DNA from: CAZIWX01 sp964543125
GTDB taxonomy: Bacteria; Fidelibacterota; UBA8477
Assembly (NCBI GenBank): GCA_964543125.1
Contig: CAZIWX010000036.1
Coordinates: 1-22,852 of the forward strand
Length of the DNA: 22,852 nt
Reading direction: 5' to 3'
The position numbers and the translations under genes were made by a program. The notes under the pieces were generated by a model. The model worked only from the letters and a program-made list of their open reading frames with translations, ran no database searches and had not been told where the DNA came from. Of the stretch, positions 1 to 8,223 are shown piece by piece; positions within the stretch are counted from its first letter, which is position 1, and every line of letters starts with the position of its first letter.

Positions 1-2
1 AG

Positions 3-134
3 CCAATCCACCCGGAAATCATTTCGCTTATTAATCGTTGGGCCAATCGTTTGGCAACACCTTTGCCTATAGAAGTAGCTAGATGCAGCGAAAATGCCAT
101 AAAAGTCATCCCCGGCGGCCATTTTTCAGGTTAA
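3..134 (+). CDS. C-terminal fragment of an unidentified protein, possibly alpha/beta hydrolase-like; probably frameshifted
   Basis: The reading frame starting at base 3 is open from the window edge to a TAA at 132-134 and encodes about 43 residues ending in IKVIPGGHFSG. A hydrophobic stretch followed by P-G-G-H-F near a C-terminus resembles the catalytic-His region of alpha/beta hydrolases and type II thioesterases, but the fragment is too short to assign. One extra T in the T5 run at 122-126 would change the ending to GGHFFRL and carry the frame on to a TAG at 236-238, just before the ribosome binding site of the next gene. The true 3' end may therefore be at 238. The identity is a guess from one motif. 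Confidence 0.4.
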   Translation, partial: PIHPEIISLINRWANRLATPLPIEVARCSENAIKVIPGGHFSG

Positions 135-247
135 AGCCGAGTGTAAATGAGACGGGTTTTATCATTTTTAGGAACCGGCATCCGTTTGAAATGACCTATT
201 ATCTCACCAGCTATCCGCTATATTTGGACGAATGTTAGAGGAAACCC

Positions 248-1072
248 ATGACGCAAACGATTAAAGCTCTGAATGTACTGCTTCCACTGCTCTATGGATT
301 GGCGTTAGTACTTTATGCGCTCTATTTCAGCACCAAACAATCCGCAACCGGCAAATGGGCGTTACGCCTCCTGTTTGTGGGAATTCTGGTCCACTTGGGT
401 TACCTCGTCACGAAAGGCATTTATTTTCACTATTTTCCCATTACCAACAGCTTCGAATCTTTTTCCCTGGTCGCCTTTGATGTGGCGGTTATTTACCTGA
501 TCATCGAGGGTATTAACAAGGAAGGCAAAACCGGACTCTTTTTCCTCAGTATTGTCTTTTTGTTTCAGGTTGTTTCATCCATGTTCATTGAGAATAATGG
601 TGAACACAGTGACTTGCTTTCCAATCCCATGTTCGGGATTCACACCACGCTCACGCTGTTGGGAGTATCAGCCCTGGCGGTTTCAGCCATTTACGGTTTG
701 ATGTATTGGATGCTGGCCAAGGAGATCAAAGCCCACCGATTTGGCGCCATCTACGAAGGTTTGCCAGCCTTGGAAACCTTGGAAGGGATGGGACGCACGG
801 CCTCACTGGCCGGACTGATCACCTTGGGGTTGGGCATTTTCCTGGGCCATTTATGGGCATATAAAATTTTAGGATATTTTTTTAAAGCCGACCCCAAGAT
901 CATCATCACCGATTTAGCCTGGATCAGTTACGCGGTTGGCTGGTTGATCGTATGGCGAAAAAATTTGTCCGGTCTGCGTTTGAGCAGGTGGGCGTTTTGG
1001 GGATTCATCCTGTTTTTCCTGTCAATTGTAATCGTCAACATGGTGGGTACCAGTTTCCATCATTTTTCCTGA
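248..1072 (+). CDS. hemX: HemX/CcsA-like integral membrane protein
   Basis: This 274-residue protein has about eight hydrophobic segments and a cytosolic loop near residues 157-180. It resembles the CcsA/ResC/HemX family: conserved histidines lie at H131 (GIHTTL), H201 (GHLWAY) and H271/H272 near the C-terminus (GTSFHHF). The G-x-x-x-G-H-x-W-A stretch with a following DPK (residues 215-217) is the HemX form of the CcsA haem-handling region. In Bacillus and relatives HemX precedes hemA and affects the level of glutamyl-tRNA reductase, and the same order is seen here. AGAGGA lies about 6 bases before the ATG, which supports the start. The stop is 4 bp before hemA, so translation is probably coupled. 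The family is clear; the biochemical role (HemA control versus haem handling) is inferred. Confidence 0.85.
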   Translation: MTQTIKALNVLLPLLYGLALVLYALYFSTKQSATGKWALRLLFVGILVHLGYLVTKGIYFHYFPITNSFESFSLVAFDVAVIYLIIEGINKEGKTGLFFLSIVFLFQVVSSMFIENNGEHSDLLSNPMFGIHTTLTLLGVSALAVSAIYGLMYWMLAKEIKAHRFGAIYEGLPALETLEGMGRTASLAGLITLGLGIFLGHLWAYKILGYFFKADPKIIITDLAWISYAVGWLIVWRKNLSGLRLSRWAFWGFILFFLSIVIVNMVGTSFHHFS

Positions 1073-1076
1073 TCCT

Positions 1077-2381
1077 ATGCTGAAAAATCAAATCGTTCAA
1101 ATCGGCTATAGTCATAAAAACGCACCGGTAGCGTTGCGGGATAAGGTTTCACTCTCGCCCGATGTGGCCCTGGCGTTTATTGAAGCCGGCCTGAATGATG
1201 AACCGGCCATCCAGGAAATGGCGGTAATCACCACCTGTAATCGGACCGAATTCTATTTCGTTAGCAGTCAACCCGAGAAACTGAGGACCTGGCTGTTCGG
1301 GCAATACCGGCAACGCCGGGGAATAGATTTATCCAACGAAGAGTCTCAACCCCTGATTCTGTTCAATGAGGAAGCGGTTGACCATTTATTCGCGGTTTCC
1401 GGTGGACTGGAAAGCATGATTCTGGGTGAGAATCAAATCCTCTCGCAGGTAAAATCCAGTTATGACCTGATTCTTTCCAGCGGGTATCAATTCCCGCTGC
1501 TTAACCGGCTGTTCCAGGAAGCCATTCGGGCCGGCAAAGCCGTTCGCACCAACACTGCTATGTGTAAAGGAGCCGTATCTATCAGTCTGGCCGCGGTGGA
1601 GTTGGCGCGGAAAATCTACTCCAGTTTTGAAAAGCGAAAAATTTTGCTCCTAGGCGCCGGCGAAACCAACGATCTCGTTGCAACCCATTTCAAAGCGATC
1701 GGGGCAACCCAGTTTGTCATAGCCAATCGCGGAGTGGAAAAACGCCGGGCTTTAGCGGAGAAATACAATGGTAAACACCTGGCGTTAGATCATCTGGAAG
1801 AGGCCTTGATTCAGGCCGATGTGGTGGTCGTAGCCACCGGATCTCAGCATTATCTCATTGATCTGGAACTGATGCAGCGGGTCATGAAATTGCGAAATCA
1901 CCGCTCACTTCTGGTGGTGGATATCAGTTCGCCGCGGAACGTGGATCCGGAAGTCGGTAAATTGAACGAAATCTTCCGGTATGACATTGATCAGTTGAAT
2001 AATGTGATTGCTGAAAACCTTGAAAAACGACGGGGTGAGATTCCGGATGCACTGGAAATCATTGCCGGAATTAATAAAGATTACATGACTTGGTTAAAGT
2101 CGCTGGATGTCGTGCCTACAATTTCCAAATTGGCCGGTTATTTCAATCAAATTCGCCAACAGGAATTGGAAAAATACGTCCACAAGTCGGATGATAAGGA
2201 GTTTGAGCACCTGGAGCAATTATCGAAATCCATCGTGAAAAAACTGCTCCACTTTCCAATCCTTAATTTACGCGATATGGCCAACGGTCAAAAGTTGGAC
2301 ATGTCCAAGATTAATACGATCTGGGAAATTTTCCGGCTGCATGAATTAGGAAAAACCAAACCAAAAGACGAGACCCATTGA
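1077..2381 (+). CDS. hemA: Glutamyl-tRNA reductase
   Basis: HemA reduces glutamyl-tRNA(Glu) to glutamate-1-semialdehyde with NADPH, the first committed step of C5 tetrapyrrole synthesis. The 434 residues match the usual length. The catalytic cysteine is C54 in TTCNRTEFY. The substrate-binding stretch ESMILGENQILSQVK lies around residues 113-127, a Rossmann motif LLLGAGE begins the NADPH domain near residue 190, and the C-terminal part is the helical dimerisation domain. The start is only 4 bp after the hemX stop and has no clear Shine-Dalgarno sequence, so translational coupling is likely. The partner aminotransferase gene hemL is not in this window. Confidence 0.97.
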   Translation: MLKNQIVQIGYSHKNAPVALRDKVSLSPDVALAFIEAGLNDEPAIQEMAVITTCNRTEFYFVSSQPEKLRTWLFGQYRQRRGIDLSNEESQPLILFNEEAVDHLFAVSGGLESMILGENQILSQVKSSYDLILSSGYQFPLLNRLFQEAIRAGKAVRTNTAMCKGAVSISLAAVELARKIYSSFEKRKILLLGAGETNDLVATHFKAIGATQFVIANRGVEKRRALAEKYNGKHLALDHLEEALIQADVVVVATGSQHYLIDLELMQRVMKLRNHRSLLVVDISSPRNVDPEVGKLNEIFRYDIDQLNNVIAENLEKRRGEIPDALEIIAGINKDYMTWLKSLDVVPTISKLAGYFNQIRQQELEKYVHKSDDKEFEHLEQLSKSIVKKLLHFPILNLRDMANGQKLDMSKINTIWEIFRLHELGKTKPKDETH

Positions 2382-2570
2382 CTGGTATGCAGCTAAGACC
2401 TGTTCACCGGACGCTTACAGCCGCACTCTGGCCCCCGTTTGGGGTGATATAAATCCATGTTGCCGGGTGTTTTTCCCATAAATAATTTGGTTGAGATCGG
2501 CTGGTTGCCCGGACAGGAGAGCTTGGTATCCCGTAATTGGGGTGAGATCGAAATGGCAGGTTGTTAACCC

Positions 2571-3479
2571 ATGAAACTTGTGATCGGAAGCCGCGGTAGT
2601 CAACTGGCTCTGTGGCAGTCGAATTATATCAAATCACTGCTGGAACAAGCGCATCCGGCACTGGCTGTCTCCATTAAAAAAATCACTACTCGCGGGGATG
2701 CGATTCAGGATGTCCCGCTTCCCAAAATTGGCGATAAAGGGCTGTTCACGGCTGAGATTGAATCTGAACTCCTGGCGGATGACATCCAATTAGCCGTCCA
2801 TAGTCTGAAGGATTTACCTACCACCTTACCGGATGGTTTGGTCTACGGGGGTTCACCCCAACGGGCGGATGCCCGCGATGCATTCATTTCGTTGAAATGG
2901 CGGTCTATTGATGAAGTGCCTGAAGCCGGTGTAATCGCTACGGGCAGCTTGCGGCGTAAAGCAATGATTTTAAATCTGAAACCCGGAATGCAATTCACCG
3001 ATCTACGGGGCAATATCGATACCCGTTTACGGAAGCTGAAAAAGCATGGCTGGGACGGTATCATCATGGCCGCGGCAGCCTTGAAACGCCTGAAAATGGA
3101 CGATCGGATTACCGCATTTTTAAACCCTGAATTTTTCGTTCCCTCTGTCAGCCAGGGCGCCATCGGACTGGAAGTGAATGCCAATCGGCCGGATGTGCGG
3201 GAGTTGCTGTCCGTAATAATACATCAAGAGACTCTTCGTTGCTGCCAGGCAGAACGGACGTTCGGGCGTAAACTGGAAGGCGGTTGTTCGGTTCCGCTGG
3301 GAGCCTGGGCGCGCATGGACGGCGATCAGATGAGATTGACCGGGTTTGTTTCCAATTATGCCGGAACCCAACAGATTCGTGAGTCGTTGACGAGTTCCCC
3401 GGATGACCCGGAGACGCTGGGTCTTGAACTGGCGGAACGCTACATCGAACTCGGCGCGAAAGAACTATTAGGAACCTGA
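2571..3479 (+). CDS. hemC: Porphobilinogen deaminase (hydroxymethylbilane synthase)
   Basis: HemC joins four porphobilinogen molecules into the linear tetrapyrrole hydroxymethylbilane, using a covalently bound dipyrromethane cofactor. The 302-residue protein is full length. The catalytic aspartate is D81 in HSLKDLPT, the arginine-rich substrate region ATGSLRRK is at residues 123-130, and the cofactor-attachment cysteine is C239 in LEGGCSVPLG. The ATG follows a weak AGGT-containing ribosome site. A 189-bp spacer separates it from hemA, the longest gap inside the haem operon. In that spacer I see only a 36-codon open frame at 2457-2567 that I do not trust as a gene. Confidence 0.97.
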   Translation: MKLVIGSRGSQLALWQSNYIKSLLEQAHPALAVSIKKITTRGDAIQDVPLPKIGDKGLFTAEIESELLADDIQLAVHSLKDLPTTLPDGLVYGGSPQRADARDAFISLKWRSIDEVPEAGVIATGSLRRKAMILNLKPGMQFTDLRGNIDTRLRKLKKHGWDGIIMAAAALKRLKMDDRITAFLNPEFFVPSVSQGAIGLEVNANRPDVRELLSVIIHQETLRCCQAERTFGRKLEGGCSVPLGAWARMDGDQMRLTGFVSNYAGTQQIRESLTSSPDDPETLGLELAERYIELGAKELLGT

Positions 3480-3487
3480 TCAAGTCA

Positions 3488-4222
3488 ATGAGTCAAACAC
3501 CAACTATCTTATTCACCGGATTGCGCGCCCCACGGCTTGATCGCTCACAGTTGGGGGACGTGGCGCTTTACCATCATCCAACGATTCGGATCAGTTATTT
3601 CACACCGGCGGATTTTGAGTCCGTTGCGTCCCGGATGCAACAACAACCCTATGTGGTTTTCCTGAGCCGCAATGGGGTCATTGGATTGGCTGAAGGGGCT
3701 AATACTGCTCATGTCGCGCTGAAGTTGGACCAATCCATCATCTGGGCCGTGGGAGCGGCGACGGCCACCCAGGTGGAAATGACCTTCAACCGGCCGGCTA
3801 CCCAGCCGATTGAACAAAATGCCGTGGGTCTGACCCAAACCTTTGCTACCCTGGCCAAACGGCCGGTCGTGTTGTTTACCGCTGAGCAACCACGCCCGGA
3901 ATTTCCTGCCTGGTTGGCTCGGAATGGCTGGGAATTCAAACAATTTCCGGTATACCATACCGAGATTCTGGACAATCCGGATCTGAAACAGCGCTTCGCG
4001 AATCAGGATCAGGAATATGTCGTTTTTACTTCACCTTCTACCGTAAAAGGATTTTTAAAAAGTATCGGCCATAACGACTTGTCCGGTCTGCAAGCACACT
4101 GGATTTCCATCGGACCCAGCACCTCGGCTGAGATCGAATCACGGGACGGTAGAGTGCATTGGGAAGCAGATTCGCCGGAGATTCAGCAGTTGCTGCTAAA
4201 AATGATTAAGGAGCTGTCCTAA
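3488..4222 (+). CDS. hemD: Uroporphyrinogen-III synthase
   Basis: HemD closes hydroxymethylbilane into uroporphyrinogen III while inverting ring D. The family is poorly conserved, so this call rests on length (244 residues), on position between hemC and hemE, and on typical features: a second-domain stretch YVVFTSPSTVKGF near residues 177-189 and an ISIGPSTSAEIE stretch near residues 207-218, matching the usual V-x-F-T-S-x-x-x-V and IGxxTAxxxxxxG regions. The start is 8 bp after the hemC stop and the end is 3 bp before hemE, so it is part of the same transcript. Confidence 0.93.
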   Translation: MSQTPTILFTGLRAPRLDRSQLGDVALYHHPTIRISYFTPADFESVASRMQQQPYVVFLSRNGVIGLAEGANTAHVALKLDQSIIWAVGAATATQVEMTFNRPATQPIEQNAVGLTQTFATLAKRPVVLFTAEQPRPEFPAWLARNGWEFKQFPVYHTEILDNPDLKQRFANQDQEYVVFTSPSTVKGFLKSIGHNDLSGLQAHWISIGPSTSAEIESRDGRVHWEADSPEIQQLLLKMIKELS

Positions 4223-4225
4223 CTG

Positions 4226-5266
4226 ATGGAAATGACCGGACGCCAACGTTTCCAGGCTGCCTGCCGGCGCCAAATTTTAGATAGACCACCGGTGTGGCTC
4301 ATGCGCCAGGCCGGACGCTTTTTACCCGAATACCGGGCGCTGAAAGAAAAATATAGTTTTTTGGAAATGGTCCAGACGCCGGAATTAGCGGCGCAAGTGA
4401 CGCTCCAACCGATTCAGCACTTCGGATTCGATGTAGCCATCATTTTCAGTGACATCCTGGTGATTCCCGAAGCCATGGGGCAGCCCTACAGCTTTCGGGA
4501 GCGGGGCGGTATCCAGATGGATTTCACGGTACGCACGGCCAGTGACATTGCCAGGCTCAGCCTGGACGCCGTGGAGGAAAAATTAGCCTATGTGCCGGCG
4601 GCGCTAAAGTTAGTACGGGAGCAATTAGGCGGCGAAACTGCCTTGATTGGATTCGCCGGATCACCATGGACGTTAGCGACCTACATGCTCGAAGGTGGCA
4701 GTTCCAAAGAATACGCCCGGATCAAGACGATGCTTTATGCGGAACCGGGTTTGTTGGCTGAATTGCTGGATAAAGTGACCGCGGCGGTGATCAAATACCT
4801 CAAAACTCAGGTCGCGGCCGGGGTGGATGCGGTCCAGCTTTTCGACAGTTGGGGTGGCATTCTAAGTTATGATACCTTTTGGCGGGGATCCGGACAATAT
4901 CTGGCCCGGATAGTGAAGGCCTTGCAGGATGATATTCCGGTGATTGTATACTCCAAGGGCTCGCATCATTGGTTAAGTGATCTAAAACGTACCGGAGCAG
5001 CGGTTCTCGGTGTGGATTGGACGATTCCCATTGCGGATTTTTACGATGGTCTGGGTGGAGCAGTGGCGGTTCAGGGCAATCTTGATCCGGTCTTGATGAA
5101 TACTAGACCGGAAGTGGTTCGCGCGGAAACAAAGAAAATATTACACTCCATGGAGAGCCGGCCAGGCCATATTTTCAACTTGGGGCACGGAATTTTACCC
5201 GGCGCCAAACTTGAATGTGTCGCGACATTAGTGGAGACCGTTCAGAATTATAAGGGGATAAGTTAA
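4226..5266 (+). CDS. hemE: Uroporphyrinogen decarboxylase
   Basis: HemE decarboxylates the four acetate side chains of uroporphyrinogen III to give coproporphyrinogen III. The 346-residue protein has the family hallmark PPVWLMRQAGRFLPEYR at residues 21-37, with the two substrate-binding arginines R27 and R31. The catalytic aspartate D76 is in IIFSDILVIPEAMG. Other conserved stretches are GFAGSPWTLATYMLEGGSS and the C-terminal FNLGHGILPG. GGAG lies about 12 bases upstream of the ATG. It follows hemD by 3 bp. Confidence 0.97.
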   Translation: MEMTGRQRFQAACRRQILDRPPVWLMRQAGRFLPEYRALKEKYSFLEMVQTPELAAQVTLQPIQHFGFDVAIIFSDILVIPEAMGQPYSFRERGGIQMDFTVRTASDIARLSLDAVEEKLAYVPAALKLVREQLGGETALIGFAGSPWTLATYMLEGGSSKEYARIKTMLYAEPGLLAELLDKVTAAVIKYLKTQVAAGVDAVQLFDSWGGILSYDTFWRGSGQYLARIVKALQDDIPVIVYSKGSHHWLSDLKRTGAAVLGVDWTIPIADFYDGLGGAVAVQGNLDPVLMNTRPEVVRAETKKILHSMESRPGHIFNLGHGILPGAKLECVATLVETVQNYKGIS

Positions 5267-5346
5267 ATGCTACCTGGTAACCAATATTGTAATACCATAC
5301 GCGTTATAGGGTTGTGTTCAATTTCACAAAATTCAAAGGTAATTTC

Positions 5347-6717
5347 ATGACCCTGGAAGTTGACCTTAAGCTCGTTGAGAAATACAATAAACCGGGTCCG
5401 CGGTATACCAGCTATCCTACGGCACCTCATTTTTCAGAGAAAGTCGGCCTGGCGGACTGGGAGCGAATCATCCGCGCGAATAACGAAACCAATGACCGGG
5501 ACCTGTCGCTTTATTTCCACATTCCCTACTGCGATACCCTGTGCTATTTCTGTGGTTGCACCACGGTCATCACCCGTAATAAAGATAAAATTGAAGCGTA
5601 TCTGGGATACCTGTTCAAGGAATTAGATCTGGTCAAATCCCGCCTCAATCCGAACCGAAAAGTAGTACAGCAAGCCTTTGGCGGCGGCACACCGACCTAC
5701 CTGTCGCCGGATCAAATTCGCCGGCTGGGCCATAAGATTTTAAATACCTTCCGATTCGCGGATAACGCTGAATTAGCCTGTGAAATGGACCCGCGGGGAC
5801 TCACCAAAGACCATATTCAGGCCTTGAAAGAGGTGGGCTTCAACCGGGCCTCGGTGGGCGTCCAGGATTTTGATCCGGCAGTACAAAAAGCGGTTAACCG
5901 CATCAATTCCCGGGGAATGATTCAGGAGATTACAGACTGGATACGGGAATTAGGTTTTCAATCGTTAAATCTGGATCTGATCTACGGGTTACCTCTGCAG
6001 ACCCGGGAATCAGTTGAGAAAACGCTGAGCGCCATTTTGAAACTCGATCCGGACCGGCTGGCTGTGTTTAATTATGCCCATGTGCCCTGGCTGAAACCGC
6101 ATCAAAAATTGATCAAGGAATCCGATCTGCCCGGCCCGGAAGAAAAACTCCAGATGCTGAAGATGATCATCGAGACACTCACATCCTCGGGTTATGTGTA
6201 TATTGGCATGGATCATTTTGCCAAGTTGGATGACGAACTGACCATCGCCCAGCGTGAAAAATCACTTCAGCGGAATTTCCAGGGCTATAGCACCAAAGCC
6301 GGTGCTGATATTTACGCTTTTGGCATGTCTTCCATCAGTCAATTAGACGATATCTATGCCCAAAATACCAAGGTCATCCCGGAGTATTACAAATATCTGG
6401 ATCAAGCCAGTTTGCCCTTTGAAAAAGGTTATTTGCTAACGGAAGAAGACCAGCTGCGGCGCACGGTGATCATGCGCCTGATGTGCGATCTGGAGCTGGA
6501 TTATGCCAGGTTGTCCAAGAACCTGAAGGTGGACTTTGAACAGCATTTTGAGAAAGAGCTGAATAACCTGGACGAGTTCGTGGCCGATGAGTTGCTGGTG
6601 TTGAATAATGCCAAACTGACCGTCACCAACAAGGGCCGGTTGTTTATTCGCAACATTGCCATGACCTTTGATGAATATCTGGGTCAGGGGGAAGGGCGGT
6701 TTTCAAAGACCGTTTAA
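5347..6717 (+). CDS. hemN: Oxygen-independent coproporphyrinogen III dehydrogenase (radical SAM)
   Basis: HemN oxidatively decarboxylates coproporphyrinogen III to protoporphyrinogen IX with S-adenosylmethionine and a 4Fe-4S cluster, without oxygen. I prefer the ATG at 5347, which has AAAGGT about 6 bases upstream, over an in-frame GTG 33 bp earlier with no ribosome site. From that start the product has 456 residues. The cluster cysteines are C62, C66 and C69 (YFHIPYCDTLCYFCGC), followed by C71. This spacing and numbering match true HemN of E. coli rather than HemW-like paralogues. GGGTPTYL near residue 113 is the SAM-contact motif, and the C-terminal HemN domain is complete. It sits 80 bp after hemE. 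Confidence 0.96.
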   Translation: MTLEVDLKLVEKYNKPGPRYTSYPTAPHFSEKVGLADWERIIRANNETNDRDLSLYFHIPYCDTLCYFCGCTTVITRNKDKIEAYLGYLFKELDLVKSRLNPNRKVVQQAFGGGTPTYLSPDQIRRLGHKILNTFRFADNAELACEMDPRGLTKDHIQALKEVGFNRASVGVQDFDPAVQKAVNRINSRGMIQEITDWIRELGFQSLNLDLIYGLPLQTRESVEKTLSAILKLDPDRLAVFNYAHVPWLKPHQKLIKESDLPGPEEKLQMLKMIIETLTSSGYVYIGMDHFAKLDDELTIAQREKSLQRNFQGYSTKAGADIYAFGMSSISQLDDIYAQNTKVIPEYYKYLDQASLPFEKGYLLTEEDQLRRTVIMRLMCDLELDYARLSKNLKVDFEQHFEKELNNLDEFVADELLVLNNAKLTVTNKGRLFIRNIAMTFDEYLGQGEGRFSKTV

Positions 6718-6794
6718 AATTCATTCACCACCCAGAGCACTAAGATTAATTTTTATGACCACCCAATTGGATAATCATTATTGAGCTTATTACA

Positions 6795-7175
6795 ATGGCC
6801 AAATTCAAATCACTAGAAAGTGTGATCGAGGCTGTTAAGAAGCAGGTAATCGATGCCGCGATTGCAGTCCGTCGGGAGATGGGGCCGGTTTTTTGGGAAT
6901 CAGTATTTAAAAAGCCCCTCGTTTACGAATTACTAAATCTCCGGCAAGTGGAGCTGCCATTAGTCTACGGAATTCGGAAGTTGGATTCCAAACTCCGCTT
7001 AGATTTACTCGTCAACCAGGAAGTAAGTGTCGCATTAAAATCTGTTGAGCGATTACTCGACATCCATCCGGCTCGGGTTTTAAGCTATTTAAAGCTGATG
7101 AAAAAGCGCTTAGCCGGCCTAATTAATTTTAATATCCAATTATTAAAGAATGGCTTAAAGAGATTGGTTCTCTGA
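6795..7175 (+). CDS. GxxExxY-family (PDDEXK-like) protein with an altered active-site position
   Basis: The 126-residue product matches the small GxxExxY family: GPVFWESVFKKPLVYEL near residues 30-46 (G-P-x-x-x-E-S-V), then LRLDLLV near residues 68-74, VALKSVERLLDIHPARVLSYLKL near residues 79-101, and a terminal LINFNIQLLKNGLKRLVL. Family members usually read V-x-E-L-K, giving a PDDEXK-nuclease-like D...ExK set. Here the glutamate codon is GCA (Ala, about residue 80), which would need one base change from GAA. The gene lies between hemN and hemH, lacks a clear Shine-Dalgarno sequence, and is more AT-rich than its neighbours, as expected of a mobile insertion. The cellular role of the family is unknown, and this copy may be inactive. 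Confidence 0.8.
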   Translation: MAKFKSLESVIEAVKKQVIDAAIAVRREMGPVFWESVFKKPLVYELLNLRQVELPLVYGIRKLDSKLRLDLLVNQEVSVALKSVERLLDIHPARVLSYLKLMKKRLAGLINFNIQLLKNGLKRLVL

Positions 7176-7275
7176 CAGTCAACCGAGCTAATCATTAACA
7201 ATTCCGAGTTGCTATCATGGTATTAAATATTTTAGTCTCTGCTTGGCGTCCTTTGAGCCGGCGGGGTGAATTCCC

Positions 7276-8223
7276 ATGAAACATGCTGTAATCGTCGCCA
7301 ATCTTGGAGCTCCCTCGAATCTCGGTGAGGTCCGTCCGTTCCTGAAGCAACTCTTTGCTGATCCGGATATATTCAACTTCCCTTTGGGCAGGTTGGGTCA
7401 ATCCTTTTTCTCGTCCCTGATCGCTACTTTCCGGGCGCCCAAATCCAAAAAATATTACGCTGCCATCGGCGGCGGTTCACCCCTGCACGAAAATACCGTC
7501 ACCCAGGCACTGAAATTAGAACAGCGGCTGAACCGCCACGGTGATTTTACCGTATTCACAGCTCAACGCTACTGGCATCCGTTTTTTGAAGAAATCGTAG
7601 CCGAAGTCCGAAACGGTGATTTCGACGATATTGTTCTGCTGCCTATGTACCCCCACTTTTCAACCACTACGACATTGTCCATCGTGAATGAATGGAAGCG
7701 CCAGGCAACGGGTTTACCGAAACCGATCGTCATTGAGCGCTTCTACGCTGAACCGGGTTATAACAAAGCCTGTGTCCAACAAATCCGGGCAACCCTGTCT
7801 AAATTTCATAAACCACCCCATATCCTCTTTTCCGCCCATTCCATTCCCGTAAGCCGCGTGGCCGCCGGTGATCTTTACGAGCAGGAGATCAACGCCAATG
7901 TGGAGTTGATCATGGATGAGTTGCGGCGGGTGTACAACTATTCCGTATGTTACCAGAGCAAGATAGGACCCGTAAAATGGTTGGGCCCAAAAATTCAGGA
8001 GGCGTTGGATTCCTTGGTGCACCAGGGGGTGGACAGTGTGCTGGTCTTTCCCATTGCCTTTGTTTCCGAACATGTGGAAACGTTGTATGAACTGGACATC
8101 AAAACCCGGGAATACGCAAAAAAAATCGGCATTAAGCAATTTGAGCGGGCGCATACGGTGCAAAATTTGAATGAGTTTATCAGGGGACTTGAAAAACTTA
8201 TACTGGAGCGTGTAAAAGCATGA
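7276..8223 (+). CDS. hemH: Ferrochelatase
   Basis: HemH inserts ferrous iron into protoporphyrin IX (or iron into coproporphyrin in some lineages). The 315 residues include KKYYAAIGGGSPL near residues 58-70, the catalytic histidine H188 in FSAHSIP, and the acidic metal-path residue E268 in SEHVETLYELD. Because HemN and a protoporphyrinogen oxidase are encoded alongside, the protoporphyrin-dependent branch is the likely context. GGGGTG lies just upstream of the ATG. The stop overlaps the next start as ATGA, so it is translationally coupled to the oxidase gene. Confidence 0.96.
   Translation: MKHAVIVANLGAPSNLGEVRPFLKQLFADPDIFNFPLGRLGQSFFSSLIATFRAPKSKKYYAAIGGGSPLHENTVTQALKLEQRLNRHGDFTVFTAQRYWHPFFEEIVAEVRNGDFDDIVLLPMYPHFSTTTTLSIVNEWKRQATGLPKPIVIERFYAEPGYNKACVQQIRATLSKFHKPPHILFSAHSIPVSRVAAGDLYEQEINANVELIMDELRRVYNYSVCYQSKIGPVKWLGPKIQEALDSLVHQGVDSVLVFPIAFVSEHVETLYELDIKTREYAKKIGIKQFERAHTVQNLNEFIRGLEKLILERVKA

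Noticed and set aside
2457..2567. 36-codon open frame between hemA and hemC
   Set aside because: No ribosome site, no recognisable sequence, and its length is within chance expectation.
5314..5346. GTG start for hemN 33 bp upstream of the ATG
   Set aside because: No Shine-Dalgarno sequence, while the ATG at 5347 has AAAGGT and gives cysteine numbering matching known HemN.
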